The notes beneath the pieces were generated by a model, which saw nothing but the letters and a program-made list of their open reading frames with translations, was not told where the DNA came from and searched no databases. The position numbers and the translations under genes are program-made. From a virus, in the IMG/VR virus record IMGVR_UViG_3300020442_001264, positions 20,030-84,029 of that record: a stretch of DNA of 64,000 nt. One strand, written 5' to 3'. Shown here piece after piece: positions 38,671 to 48,644 of this stretch (positions are counted from its first letter, which is position 1; every line of letters begins with the position of its first letter).

Positions 38671-39293
38671 GCAAAGTATTATTAAAAACATCAGGTAGAA
38701 CAGGCTCGCACTTGTTGTTAGACAAGTATGAGAAAGAAGGTCATAGGGTATACTTCACTGCTACACATGACACAAAATCATTGTACGAATATGATTTAAC
38801 AGAAAGTCTAATTCCGTTTAACTTTGATTTTATTGTGCAATGTCATTTAATGCAACTACCAAAAGACACATCACAATGGGATTTAATTTTTAACGTAAGA
38901 GGCGATATGATATCTCAGATATGTAGCAGTATAATTGCACACCACACAGATGTTTGGCATGGTGTTGCAGAAATTAAAGAAAAGATTGTAGTAGATAAAC
39001 ACACAATTAAACAACAAGTAATTAAGCATGTAAGTTTTAATACTTACATGAAATATGTTTGCGAATACTTGCCGTGGAAGTCTACACAAAGAATATCAAC
39101 AGAAGAAATACTACAAGAGGATTGGACTCATTTAGAATACAAAAAATCTATTAAACATGAAGATGCTATAGATGATTATGAGAATGTCAGGAAGTATGTT
39201 GCAAATGTACAAGCAAGATTTTATGACTTAGGTGTAGCATATGGTAAAACAGAATTTGATAAAAGGTACGGAGACAAATATGACATACAGTAA
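38667..39293 (+). CDS. Sulfotransferase-like protein
   Basis: A 208-residue protein with an N-terminal P-loop-like SGRTGSHLL (9-17), matching the 5'-phosphosulfate-binding loop of sulfotransferases. A TDVWHG segment near residue 100 also occurs (as TGVWHG) in the gene at 58688, so the two are probably related. If correct, it would move sulfate from PAPS to a sugar or other hydroxyl. The adenylylsulfate-kinase-like domain at 21234 could then belong to the same pathway (inference). The assignment rests on two short motifs. Confidence 0.5.
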   Translation: MSKVLLKTSGRTGSHLLLDKYEKEGHRVYFTATHDTKSLYEYDLTESLIPFNFDFIVQCHLMQLPKDTSQWDLIFNVRGDMISQICSSIIAHHTDVWHGVAEIKEKIVVDKHTIKQQVIKHVSFNTYMKYVCEYLPWKSTQRISTEEILQEDWTHLEYKKSIKHEDAIDDYENVRKYVANVQARFYDLGVAYGKTEFDKRYGDKYDIQ

Positions 39294-40581
39294 AACATTT
39301 TGTCCTTACCCTTGGATACATGTTATGACACAACCAAGCAGTACAGTGAACTTTTGTTGTGTTGCTAACGGTCAAATTAAAAATGATGACGGTAGTGTTT
39401 TAATGTTAAACAAAGGTGATGATATATCATCTGTTTGGAATAACAATCATTATAAAAAAATTAGACGTCAAATGATAGAAGGCGATAAAGTAGAAGGTTG
39501 TGAACCTTGCTATGATTTAGAAGATTTAGGAATTCCTAGTTATAGAGAAAACTATATAAAGGATTGGTTAGGCTTTCATAGGAATGCTGACCAAATTAAA
39601 AACATCATTGACAAAAGTATTGACAATGATTATGTTGTCGAAGAAACACCACAGTACTTAGATTTTAGATTAGGCACACTATGTAACTTGCGTTGCAGAA
39701 TGTGTCAGAGTCAAAACAGTAGTGCTATATATAAAGAATTAAAAGATGAGGAATTATACAATGAAGAAGAACGAAAGTTTATCGTGGAAACAAGTCATTG
39801 GGGTGACTTTAGCGATTATACTCAGCCTTGGTTTGATGATCCTGGGTTCCTTAGCACAGTGGAAACATGGTTGCCTAATGTCAACAGGCTTTACTTCACA
39901 GGGGGTGAGCCCACAATTATACAACGTGTGTATTGGATCCTCGAAAAATGTGTCGAGCTCGGAATAAATCAAAACATAGATTTAGTATTTAATAGTAATA
40001 TGACAAACATACAACCAAGGTTTTTAGACTTAATAGCCAAGTTTAAAGATGTGTTGATGTGTTTAAGTGTTGATGGCTATGGAACAACAAACGAATATAT
40101 AAGAAGTGGTAGCACTTGGAGTATAGTAGACAAACACATTAGAGACTATGCAAAGTCAGACGTAGTAGGTAATATACTGTTTAGTCCTGTAGTACAAATT
40201 TACAACATACTAGACATAACAAAACTATTGGACTATGCAGAAGAAATAACAAACGAGAGTGGTCGTAGAATAGATATCAGTTTCTTGTTAAACAATTATC
40301 CAAAGTGCTTGGATATAAGAAACTTGCCTAAAGGTATAAGAGTTGAAGCACAATTAACTTTACATGAGTGGTTGCAGAACAGCACATACTTTGATGACGA
40401 TGAACGTAACAGACAAAGTGTGTTAGGATTAATAAATGCATTAGACGACAAAAATGTAAACGAAGATGCAGAACATCAAATGCAAGTGTTTAGGAAGTAT
40501 ACAGAATTGTTAGACAATAAACGAAATCAAAGTATCGAAAAACAACTACCTAAATTATGGAGTAGACTCAAGTGGACATAA
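39280..40581 (+). CDS. Radical SAM protein 8
   Basis: A 433-residue protein starting at the ATG that overlaps the previous gene by 14 nt; GGAG lies about 7 nt upstream. The auxiliary cysteines are FCPYPW (Cys8), CC (26-27) and CEPC (74, 77). The core is CNLRCRMC (Cys135, Cys139, Cys142), followed by TGGEP about 75 residues later. It is the last of the eight radical SAM genes. Confidence 0.85.
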   Translation: MTYSKTFCPYPWIHVMTQPSSTVNFCCVANGQIKNDDGSVLMLNKGDDISSVWNNNHYKKIRRQMIEGDKVEGCEPCYDLEDLGIPSYRENYIKDWLGFHRNADQIKNIIDKSIDNDYVVEETPQYLDFRLGTLCNLRCRMCQSQNSSAIYKELKDEELYNEEERKFIVETSHWGDFSDYTQPWFDDPGFLSTVETWLPNVNRLYFTGGEPTIIQRVYWILEKCVELGINQNIDLVFNSNMTNIQPRFLDLIAKFKDVLMCLSVDGYGTTNEYIRSGSTWSIVDKHIRDYAKSDVVGNILFSPVVQIYNILDITKLLDYAEEITNESGRRIDISFLLNNYPKCLDIRNLPKGIRVEAQLTLHEWLQNSTYFDDDERNRQSVLGLINALDDKNVNEDAEHQMQVFRKYTELLDNKRNQSIEKQLPKLWSRLKWT

Positions 40582-41306
40582 CAAATAAAAAATATTTGTA
40601 TGCAGTTGGTTGTAGCCATATGGCAGGTAGTGAAGTGATAGAGTTTGGCAATACTGCAAGGACACATGAATCTATTAAGTATGCTTGGCCCGGACTACTA
40701 GCAGAACATTATGGATTGCATTATATAAATGATTCAGAACCAGGCGGTAGTAATGACTATATGGTTAGGAGTGTTATGCATTTTGTGAACAAATGGCTAT
40801 CACAAGATAGAGATCCTAGTGAACTATTAGTAGTTATAGGTTGGACAACAGACGAACGCATAGAGTTTACACATGAGAACAATGGTATAATGGAACATTT
40901 CCATTGGGCTAATGGTTGTGATTGGAGACCATTTTATAAAGATGGTAAAGGTCCTAAATTTGAAAATTGGTTTAAAGCATTGCAATTATATCATACCGAC
41001 TTTGACTTTGGTAGAATTAAACGTGTAATAAATATTACTTTAATAGATGCTTTTTTAAAAAGTAACAATATAGACTACATTCAAGTTAATAATTGTGCTA
41101 AGATGGATAAAGGACAATGGGAGTTTTTAAATATAGAGCACATGGTTAAAACATTTCCGTTTGATACATTTATAGAACCATATGATAGTTTCGTTGACCA
41201 ATATAAAGAAACACACAAAGAACATTTTTCAGATTGGTTACATGCAGATAAACATGTGCATAATTTATATTTTAAAAAACTTAAACAGAGGTTAGATAAT
41301 GACTAA
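40572..41306 (+). CDS. SGNH-like hydrolase
   Basis: A 244-residue protein that begins with GTG. The N-terminal block AVGCSHMAGSE has a Ser in the position of the GDSL nucleophile. GGSNDYMVR carries the Gly/Asn element, and the C-terminal DWLHADKHVHN has the Asp-x2-His pair. This order fits SGNH hydrolases, which often add or remove acetyl groups on glycans. A second, divergent SGNH-like gene lies at 59395. The family is inferred from three blocks. Confidence 0.6.
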   Translation: MDITNKKYLYAVGCSHMAGSEVIEFGNTARTHESIKYAWPGLLAEHYGLHYINDSEPGGSNDYMVRSVMHFVNKWLSQDRDPSELLVVIGWTTDERIEFTHENNGIMEHFHWANGCDWRPFYKDGKGPKFENWFKALQLYHTDFDFGRIKRVINITLIDAFLKSNNIDYIQVNNCAKMDKGQWEFLNIEHMVKTFPFDTFIEPYDSFVDQYKETHKEHFSDWLHADKHVHNLYFKKLKQRLDND

Positions 41307-41514
41307 TAAAGATAAAGAAGACTTTAACGGCTTAGGTCCTGTCGATAAAGTTATTGATATGGGAGACTTACAAGGTAATCCTATACCAGAAGAAAAAGAC
41401 ACAGAACAGAAGGACGTGGATTTAGATGATGTTGAACTTTCCGAAGAAGAGGAAGAATTGTTAAAAAAGAAATTAGAACAGATTCGTAAAAACGATCCAT
41501 TTATATATAGATGA
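41299..41514 (+). CDS. Small acidic protein
   Basis: A 71-residue, highly acidic protein (long Glu/Asp stretch at about 44-55, then a Lys-rich helix). No domain recognised. It overlaps the previous gene by 8 nt and the carbamoyltransferase by 4 nt. Confidence 0.6.
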   Translation: MTNKDKEDFNGLGPVDKVIDMGDLQGNPIPEEKDTEQKDVDLDDVELSEEEEELLKKKLEQIRKNDPFIYR

Positions 41515-43064
41515 GAATATTAGGAATTAGTTGTATGTTTCATGACGCGAGTACATGCGTTATAGAAGATGGTGAAATTTTATTTGCCGGACATGCAGAA
41601 AGATACAGTAGAGTAAAAAACGATGCATACTTAAATCAACGTTTGATGAAAGATACATTAAAACATGGTTTACCAGATATAATCGTTTTACACGAAAGTA
41701 CAAGATTAAAAAACAGAAGAAGATTAAAACAATTTACTTGGAGCAGTATTAAGGCGGCTATTACGGAAATAACTGCTGAAGAATGGATTGCAAAGTTTTA
41801 TCCACAGTTAAAAGGCATACCAGTAGTTAATTGTTTACATCACGAAAGCCATGCGGCGGCAGGCATACTTACTTCACCAGAACATTTTGATGATGCGGCT
41901 ATAATGACAATAGATGCTATAGGTGAATTCCAAACATCAACAATTTATAGATGGGAGACACATCGTAGTGGTGATACTAGAATGCAACTGCTACATGACA
42001 CAAATTTTCCAAACAGTTTAGGTTTATTTTATAGTGCTATTACAAGTGCTGTTGGTTTGAAACCTATGGAAGATGAATATATCTTAATGGGTATGGCGGC
42101 ATATGGTAAGCCATTATATGTAAATAAAATTAACAAAGAATTATTTAAACACCCAAATGCAACAGACAACTTGCGTGAATGTTTACATACTGTGAATATG
42201 AGTAAAGGTTTACCTAAAAACTTTATGAGTGCAGAAGCATTAGCAGACGAGCAAACACAATTTGATTTAGCCGCAAGTGCTCAACAAGTATGTGAAGAAA
42301 GAATATTGGCTTATGCCAAGTTAGCAAAAGAATACACACAAAGCAATAACTTAGTATTCATGGGAGGGTGTGCATTAAATTGTGTAGCAAACAGTAGACT
42401 ATATGAACTGTTTAATAATATACACATTATGCCTAATCCAGGAGATGCCGGTAGTGCCTTAGGTGCCGCGGCATTGTATTGGCATAAACATACTAGCAAA
42501 AGAGTAAATTGGAATGGTCCATATACTGGATATAATATTTCAGGTGAATGGCCAAAAGAAAAATTTTTACAAAGTATGCGTAAAGGACAAATATTTGGTG
42601 TAGCAAATGGTAAAGCAGAATATGGTCCTAGGGCTCTTGGTAACAGAAGTTTATTTGCTGATCCTAGAGGCGAAGAAATAAAAGATAAAGTAAATGAAAT
42701 AAAACGTAGGCAAAAGTTTAGACCTTTTGCTCCTATAGTATTAGAAGAACACGCCAGTGATTGGTTTGAAATGCCTGGTGGTGTTATAGATAGTCCTTAC
42801 ATGCAATTTGTTGCAAAATGTAAGAGACCAGAAATTATACCTGCGGTAGTACATGGGGATGGTACAAGCAGAGTGCAAACGGTTAACAGAAAAAATCATC
42901 CGGATTTATATCATGCTATGAGACAGTGGCATGCTGAGTCAGGGTGTCCAGTTGTTCTAAATACAAGTTTAAATATCAAAGGACAACCAATTGTTAATAC
43001 TGAAAAAGAAGCAGAAGAGTTTGCAACTCATTATAAGGTGCCAGTTCATGTCAGAGACGACTAA
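41511..43064 (+). CDS. NodU/CmcH-type carbamoyltransferase
   Basis: A 517-residue enzyme. The N-terminal Kae1/HSP70-fold domain has GISCMFHDAS (5-14), HHESHAA (110-116), NSLGLFYSAIT and LMGMAAYG, then ALNCVAN and PNPGDAGSALG. The YrdC-like C-terminal domain has AEYGPRALGNRSLFADPR, RPFAPIVL and NTSLNIKGQP. The protein transfers a carbamoyl group from carbamoyl phosphate, through carbamoyl-AMP, to a hydroxyl, for example on a sugar or antibiotic. Such genes are known in marine phages. Here it would carbamoylate the product of the island (inference). Confidence 0.92.
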   Translation: MRILGISCMFHDASTCVIEDGEILFAGHAERYSRVKNDAYLNQRLMKDTLKHGLPDIIVLHESTRLKNRRRLKQFTWSSIKAAITEITAEEWIAKFYPQLKGIPVVNCLHHESHAAAGILTSPEHFDDAAIMTIDAIGEFQTSTIYRWETHRSGDTRMQLLHDTNFPNSLGLFYSAITSAVGLKPMEDEYILMGMAAYGKPLYVNKINKELFKHPNATDNLRECLHTVNMSKGLPKNFMSAEALADEQTQFDLAASAQQVCEERILAYAKLAKEYTQSNNLVFMGGCALNCVANSRLYELFNNIHIMPNPGDAGSALGAAALYWHKHTSKRVNWNGPYTGYNISGEWPKEKFLQSMRKGQIFGVANGKAEYGPRALGNRSLFADPRGEEIKDKVNEIKRRQKFRPFAPIVLEEHASDWFEMPGGVIDSPYMQFVAKCKRPEIIPAVVHGDGTSRVQTVNRKNHPDLYHAMRQWHAESGCPVVLNTSLNIKGQPIVNTEKEAEEFATHYKVPVHVRDD

Positions 43065-43323
43065 TCCAGATTTAGAATTAATAAACAAAAAATGTAAAGA
43101 GCCTTGGCTTTTCGATGACAGTCTTACTGATGCAGAAAGAATGTATTGGAAGTTAAAAGGTGTTTGCCATGTGTGTAAATATCCTGTGGCTTATCACAAA
43201 GACGACTGTCCGTTTAGTGATGTGCAATTACACTTTGCACAAATAGACAAAGAATTATATGCTGTTACAGATATAGGATTTGTAAACAGTGAAAAGTTGA
43301 AACAACTGCTTAACAAGAAATAA
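43048..43323 (+). CDS. Small cysteine-containing protein
   Basis: A 91-residue protein starting at the ATG that overlaps the carbamoyltransferase by 17 nt. A CHVC pair followed by a third Cys (YHKDDCPF) suggests a small zinc site. No family recognised. It ends one base before the giant repeat gene. Confidence 0.55.
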   Translation: MSETTNPDLELINKKCKEPWLFDDSLTDAERMYWKLKGVCHVCKYPVAYHKDDCPFSDVQLHFAQIDKELYAVTDIGFVNSEKLKQLLNKK

Positions 43324-43324
43324 C

Positions 43325-46300
43325 ATGTACGATATTTTTTACATCGGCGATAACAACACACTAAAAGAAAGATTACCTTTTGCTAATCAAGTAAACAATA
43401 TTGATGAAATAAAATCTAATACAAAATTGTACTGGTTAGTAGACAGTAATACTAAAATTACCGATTGGGAATTATTTGATTTCAAACCAGATGTGCATAC
43501 AGAAAAATATGTACATGTGTGGAAATGGAATCAAGAAAATTATGGCGGAGTTAGTCTTCTGCCAAAAGGGGGAAGTGAGGAAACTGTATGGCATAACAAA
43601 GTTGTTTGTAAGAAACACTTTGACATATTGTTTGAGAATACACCAGGGAACTATTTTAAACAGAACCCATACAGTACTCACGTATGGTGTGTAGATAAAG
43701 ACTACATACTCAATGATGATATAGATTGGGCACCAGGGAACTTTGAACCAGACTATATCCACAGTTTCCATTTGCGTGGACAACTTGAACACAAGTATCC
43801 AGAACTTGAAGGGGGAGTTAAGTTATACCCACGCGAATGGTCATCTGCAGAAACAAAGTATCACAAATTCTTAGATGCAAATATCACATACCCAATACTG
43901 TATGTAAACGATGTTGATGATTATGCTCAACGTGATATATTAGAAGATGATTATGTTTGGCTAATAGATAAAGAACATTCTATAAATGTTAAAACAGTTG
44001 ATTGGGTTCCTAATGCATTTGAATACAACTATGTACATGTATTTAAAATGCCTTACCAATTAAAAGAAAAGTATCCTATGGCAATGGGAGGTATAAGACT
44101 TGTTCCTAAAGATTGGAAACAAGCAGAAATAAAAATACATCCTGCATGTCCTGTAGAAGATGAAGCATATGATGTGTTTTATGTAGACAGCGATGACTTC
44201 AATTCAGAAACATTCAGCGAGTATGCTCAACGTAGTAAAACTGATTGGTTCTGGATTGTAGATAGAGAACACACATTTAATGGTAAGTTATTGTATGTAC
44301 CAGCAAAGCACGAACTAGAATATATACATGTGTTTAAAGTGCCGGGACACTTAGAAGAACGTTACCCATTAGATTGTTTAGATCCGTGGGACAACAGATG
44401 CGGTGGCATTAAATTAATGAACAAGGAATTTGATGTTACACGTTACAAGTATCAAGAAGATGTTTGTCCTGTACGTTATGATATATTTTATGCAGATGAC
44501 ATAAACGATTATGAAACGCCTGCAAGAAAAAGTAGAACTAAAATGTTTTGGCTAGTGGATAGCGAACATCAAATCAATGAGGAGTTTAGATATGTACCAC
44601 AACAATATGACCAACAATACATACAGGTATTCAAGTTTCCAAATGACTTGGAACACAAATACCCAAGAGCAATTACAAATATCAGCGACAACAGAGCAGG
44701 AGGTATCAAACTTGTTCCAGTTAATGGGAGTGGCGATGCCAAGTTCGTTGACCAAAACCCAGTCGGAGGAAAAGTTTATCCCATCGTCTTTACTGATGCA
44801 TCAGATGTATCGCCTACGGAAGATTCTTGGATAGTACCTACAGCATTTAAAGGTATAGTAGATGTAGTACCATGGCAACCTAGTGTGTTTGAAAAGAATA
44901 CATGTCATGTGTTTGCAAATGGTTCTTTAAAATGGATGCCAGCACAATGGGACGGAGAAATAAAAAATCATGACTTTAGTCCTGTTATATTAAACATAGA
45001 GTTTGAAACATTTTCAAGTTATGAGGAAGGCAAAGACAAAAGTTTATTTAATTGGTTCTGGGTAGTTGATCCAAATGTAGAAGTATTAGATACATTTGAT
45101 TTTAGTTTCCAACCTAATGTGTTTGATGAAGGTAAAGCACATGTATGGCAAAAACTTAATCCTATAACAAACAAGCAATATGATTACGGTGGTGTTGAAT
45201 TACGTCATAAGAATGAAAAGAAAGGCAGACCTAAATACATGCGAGAACCTGCTTGTACGCAACGACCTTATCCAGTCTATACATTGACACCTCAGGATAT
45301 AAAACGTGGCTTAGACGACGTCTACGAACGTCTAGCAAACCAAACTGACGTGGGAATGATGTGGATAGTTGACAGTTTAGTACAGTTAGACGAAGACTTC
45401 AACTTTAGTTATTACCCTACTCAATATGATAAGGACGTAGTTCACATATGGAAACACGATGGAACAAGCAGAGTTACAGGTGTAAAACTAGTGCCTACAA
45501 GCATAAAATTTGAAAGTCATGACACTATATTACAAAATGCATTCGATAAATTAAAAGAAATACCCACTATTGCAAGTAAAGATATGGTATGGCCCGTTGA
45601 ACAATTAGCAGAAACCACAGTAAAAGGTGTAAAAGATGTGTTAGATTCGCACAAAGATGTGCGATATGTATATACAGTAGACCCAGATATTGATGTAGAT
45701 ACTGTGGAACAAGTAACACCACATGAAGAATTCTTGGATAATGTACACGTTTGGCAACGTACAAACAGCGAAGGACTGGTGATTGGGCATGGTGGATTGA
45801 GACTTTGGCCTACTGATTATGACATAGACTCACTTACAGATGAGCAAGTTGCTACATGTAGCATACCAGAACAGTTGATATTAAGTGCTGTTGGCGGTAC
45901 ACAAAAGGAATATCCTATACATTATTTGTCAGAAGATGGCGATATATTACAACAATTAGCAGACATAGACAGTAGTTGTGAGTCCAATATGTACTGGATA
46001 GTTGATCCTTTGGTTACATTTACACCAGATTGGCAGTGGGATTTTATTCCAACTAAGTGGGAAGAACAAGTTGTACATGTATTTCAAGACACGAATGAAG
46101 ACTTTAGAAGTGTTAGATTAGTACCTAAAGGAACATTTGACAAGCAACAATACACAATTAAACAAATAGTAAACAACAGTTTTAAAGATTTAAAACAAGT
46201 GTATAGACAAATAACAACTCCTACAGCATGGCCCATATACTACTTTGGGCAAGGAGAACATGGCAGTATGGGATTGAAGTTTCAATTAGAGCAGTTTGGT

Positions 46301-47263
46301 TGTCATGCAGAAGGCAAACATCTCAAACGTTTCTTCACAGTTGACGAACATACTGTAGTAGACAAAGACTTTAAATTTACACATACACCAAATTTAGACA
46401 GCATTAACAAAACACATGTGTGGCAAAGAACAAATCAAAGAACAGGGTTGGTACATAGTTATGGGGGAATTAGACTGTGGCCCAACCCGCCTGAAACTGC
46501 AATGGGCGACTTAACATCAGATAAAATACGTTTTAATAAAATGAAAGCAAACAGTTTACAGTATGTTAGAAGTAATGCTAGTAGTATACAACCATATGAA
46601 ATATTCATGTTGAGTTACAAAGAAGATGAATCAATTGTACAGCAACACATAGATGCTATCAGTATAAAAGGATTTGAAGTAAAACATGTGCGAGGTGTTG
46701 AAGGTATCTTTGAAGCACACAAGGCATGTGCAGAACAATGTGCAAGTGGAATGTTTTGGGTAGTTGATGCAGATGCAGATGTCAAAGAAGACTTTAACTT
46801 TGACTATATACCAGATGTGTATGACCAAGATGTTGTGCATGTGTGGGCAAGTGAGAATCCTGTTACAGGTGACCAATATGGTTACGGAGGTGTTAAACTG
46901 TTTAACACGCAACAGGTTAGGGAAGCGACTAGTTGGGGATTGGACTTTACCACAGGGTTGAGTACACGTTTTAAAGCAATGCCACAGATAAGTTGTGTGA
47001 CTAGATTTAACACAGACGCATACAGCACATGGCGTAGTGCATTCAGAGAAAGTGTTAAACTCACAATTAACAACAATGCAGAAAGTTCAAGTAGACTGGA
47101 CAGTTGGCTTAATCCATTAGCAGATTGTGATTACTGTGATGATGCCAAACATGGAGCAGAACAAGGTAAAGCATTCGCTTTGAAAAATAAACACGCACCA
47201 GAAGAGTTAAATAAAATTAATGATTATGAATGGTTGGAGGACACATGGAAACAATCAAGTTAG
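43325..47263 (+). CDS. Tandem-repeat glycosyltransferase-like protein (1312 aa)
   Basis: The protein is built of about twelve copies of an 80-115-residue unit. Each has a hydrophobic start (YDIFYxxD), then a W-(I/L/V)-V-D motif followed by an acidic or polar triplet, then Y-hydrophobic-HVF/HVW, and often GGIKLVP. The VD motifs lie near residues 39, 122, 214, 312, 409, 579, 681, 785, 892, 1005 and 1145; the unit near 502 is degenerate (SWIVPT). The last unit (about 1080-1312) keeps VRGVEGIFEAHKACA, VVDADAD and a C-terminal extension, and aligns with the single-module protein at 17863. My reading is that only the last module is likely catalytic and the others are binding or scaffolding copies. 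The methyltransferase gene overlaps its end. Confidence 0.65.
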   Translation: MYDIFYIGDNNTLKERLPFANQVNNIDEIKSNTKLYWLVDSNTKITDWELFDFKPDVHTEKYVHVWKWNQENYGGVSLLPKGGSEETVWHNKVVCKKHFDILFENTPGNYFKQNPYSTHVWCVDKDYILNDDIDWAPGNFEPDYIHSFHLRGQLEHKYPELEGGVKLYPREWSSAETKYHKFLDANITYPILYVNDVDDYAQRDILEDDYVWLIDKEHSINVKTVDWVPNAFEYNYVHVFKMPYQLKEKYPMAMGGIRLVPKDWKQAEIKIHPACPVEDEAYDVFYVDSDDFNSETFSEYAQRSKTDWFWIVDREHTFNGKLLYVPAKHELEYIHVFKVPGHLEERYPLDCLDPWDNRCGGIKLMNKEFDVTRYKYQEDVCPVRYDIFYADDINDYETPARKSRTKMFWLVDSEHQINEEFRYVPQQYDQQYIQVFKFPNDLEHKYPRAITNISDNRAGGIKLVPVNGSGDAKFVDQNPVGGKVYPIVFTDASDVSPTEDSWIVPTAFKGIVDVVPWQPSVFEKNTCHVFANGSLKWMPAQWDGEIKNHDFSPVILNIEFETFSSYEEGKDKSLFNWFWVVDPNVEVLDTFDFSFQPNVFDEGKAHVWQKLNPITNKQYDYGGVELRHKNEKKGRPKYMREPACTQRPYPVYTLTPQDIKRGLDDVYERLANQTDVGMMWIVDSLVQLDEDFNFSYYPTQYDKDVVHIWKHDGTSRVTGVKLVPTSIKFESHDTILQNAFDKLKEIPTIASKDMVWPVEQLAETTVKGVKDVLDSHKDVRYVYTVDPDIDVDTVEQVTPHEEFLDNVHVWQRTNSEGLVIGHGGLRLWPTDYDIDSLTDEQVATCSIPEQLILSAVGGTQKEYPIHYLSEDGDILQQLADIDSSCESNMYWIVDPLVTFTPDWQWDFIPTKWEEQVVHVFQDTNEDFRSVRLVPKGTFDKQQYTIKQIVNNSFKDLKQVYRQITTPTAWPIYYFGQGEHGSMGLKFQLEQFGCHAEGKHLKRFFTVDEHTVVDKDFKFTHTPNLDSINKTHVWQRTNQRTGLVHSYGGIRLWPNPPETAMGDLTSDKIRFNKMKANSLQYVRSNASSIQPYEIFMLSYKEDESIVQQHIDAISIKGFEVKHVRGVEGIFEAHKACAEQCASGMFWVVDADADVKEDFNFDYIPDVYDQDVVHVWASENPVTGDQYGYGGVKLFNTQQVREATSWGLDFTTGLSTRFKAMPQISCVTRFNTDAYSTWRSAFRESVKLTINNNAESSSRLDSWLNPLADCDYCDDAKHGAEQGKAFALKNKHAPEELNKINDYEWLEDTWKQSS

Positions 47264-47940
47264 ACAAGTGGGCAGATGTTAGTAGATACATAGACAGAGG
47301 TTTTTGGCAACCTGCTCCCACATACTTTGAACACATTGTTCAACGCAACACATACTATCCACCACATGCTTTCAGTAAAGGTCAGTTAGCATCAAAGAGT
47401 TGGTTACTCAAAGAGTTGGATCAAGTTGTAATTGATCCACCAGGCATAGTTGACCAACCCACACCCACAGTTGCTATATTGGGTTGTTGGATAGGCACCA
47501 TGGTGTGGAGTTTGCATGAACATTTTGATATAGAACGTATATACGGCATAGACAAAGATCCAGTAAGCATAGAAAAGAGTGAAACATTAAATCAACAGTT
47601 TGTGCAGGACAACTGGAAATACAAAGGCGTTGTTGCAGATGTAGACATGTTGGATTGTGGTGAAATGCAATTTGAAACAGGTGGCGAGTTGATTGATGTC
47701 AAACCCAATTGGGTTATTAACACCAGCAGTGAACACATGAGTACATTGTGGTTTGACAGCATAGAGTCTGACCAATTGGTCATAATGCAAACCAACAACA
47801 GCGAAGAGTTTGAAGGACACATCAATCCTTGTAGCAGTATACTGCAAATGCAAGAGATGTATCCCTTGAGTGAAACATTGTATGTGGGCGAACTTATTAC
47901 TCCAGCATACAGCAGATACATGCAGATAGGACACAAATGA
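47245..47940 (+). CDS. Class I SAM-dependent methyltransferase-like protein
   Basis: A 231-residue protein with GGAGG before the ATG at 47245. The motif VAILGCWIGTMVW (about 78-90) is a Rossmann SAM-binding motif I variant, followed by IYGIDKDPVSIEKS with the acidic residue of motif II. NWVINTSSEHM is in the position of motif IV. It probably methylates a small molecule or sugar. It overlaps the repeat gene by 19 nt and the next gene by 4 nt. Confidence 0.65.
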   Translation: METIKLDKWADVSRYIDRGFWQPAPTYFEHIVQRNTYYPPHAFSKGQLASKSWLLKELDQVVIDPPGIVDQPTPTVAILGCWIGTMVWSLHEHFDIERIYGIDKDPVSIEKSETLNQQFVQDNWKYKGVVADVDMLDCGEMQFETGGELIDVKPNWVINTSSEHMSTLWFDSIESDQLVIMQTNNSEEFEGHINPCSSILQMQEMYPLSETLYVGELITPAYSRYMQIGHK

Positions 47941-48644
47941 AGAACATAATTGTGGTGTGTAAACGTGGTTTCAAACGTACTAGAATGTATACTGTGGAAC
48001 ATGTAAACATCATGAAGAACATGTTGGATAGACACGGCACTGAATATGACAATTTTGTGTGTATCACAGACCAAAAAGACACAATGCCCAGTGACATAGA
48101 AGTATTTGAAATACCAGATATACCACAACACAAAGGTTGGTGGGCTAAAATAGAAACATTTAATCCTAAATTACCAGTAACAGGAGACAATTTATACATT
48201 GATTTAGACTGTGTGGTAGTGGATAACCTGGATTGCTTGTGGGAATATCAGCCAGGAGGACCTTGTAAAATAATTAATTGCAGTAAATATTATGCAGATA
48301 CTGTGGGTTGGCAGTACAACAGTAGTGTGTACAGATATAAAATTTCGGATTTTGAATTTATTTGGTGGGATTACAGAACCAAATGGGAACATATTCAACG
48401 AAATTATTTCTTTGGAGATGAGAAATACACATCAGATATGGACAAAAAAAGCAAAATGTATCCTGAAGAATGGATATATAATTATGAACATGTAATATTA
48501 CAAGGCGGTAGACATCATATGACCAGCATTAAAGCCGAAATTACTGATAGTGTGTTACCTGAAAACAGCAAAATTGTGTGGTTTGGTGGCGGACACAAGC
48601 CTTGGAGATGCAAGGATAACACCATAAAGGAGCATTATCAATGA
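47937..48644 (+). CDS. GT-A-like glycosyltransferase
   Basis: A 235-residue protein with a DxD motif in NLYIDLDCVVVDNLD (Asp89-Leu-Asp91) and a C-terminal WFGGGHKPW, which resembles the HG-x-KPW region of GT8 family enzymes. It is smaller than paralogues at 13054 and 15800. It probably transfers a sugar from a nucleotide donor with a metal ion. It overlaps its neighbours by 4 nt on each side. Confidence 0.65.
   Translation: MKNIIVVCKRGFKRTRMYTVEHVNIMKNMLDRHGTEYDNFVCITDQKDTMPSDIEVFEIPDIPQHKGWWAKIETFNPKLPVTGDNLYIDLDCVVVDNLDCLWEYQPGGPCKIINCSKYYADTVGWQYNSSVYRYKISDFEFIWWDYRTKWEHIQRNYFFGDEKYTSDMDKKSKMYPEEWIYNYEHVILQGGRHHMTSIKAEITDSVLPENSKIVWFGGGHKPWRCKDNTIKEHYQ

Noticed and set aside
43472-43792. 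Reverse-strand open frame inside the repeat gene
   Set aside because: It mirrors the repeated coding sequence; no start signal and hydrophobic shadow composition.
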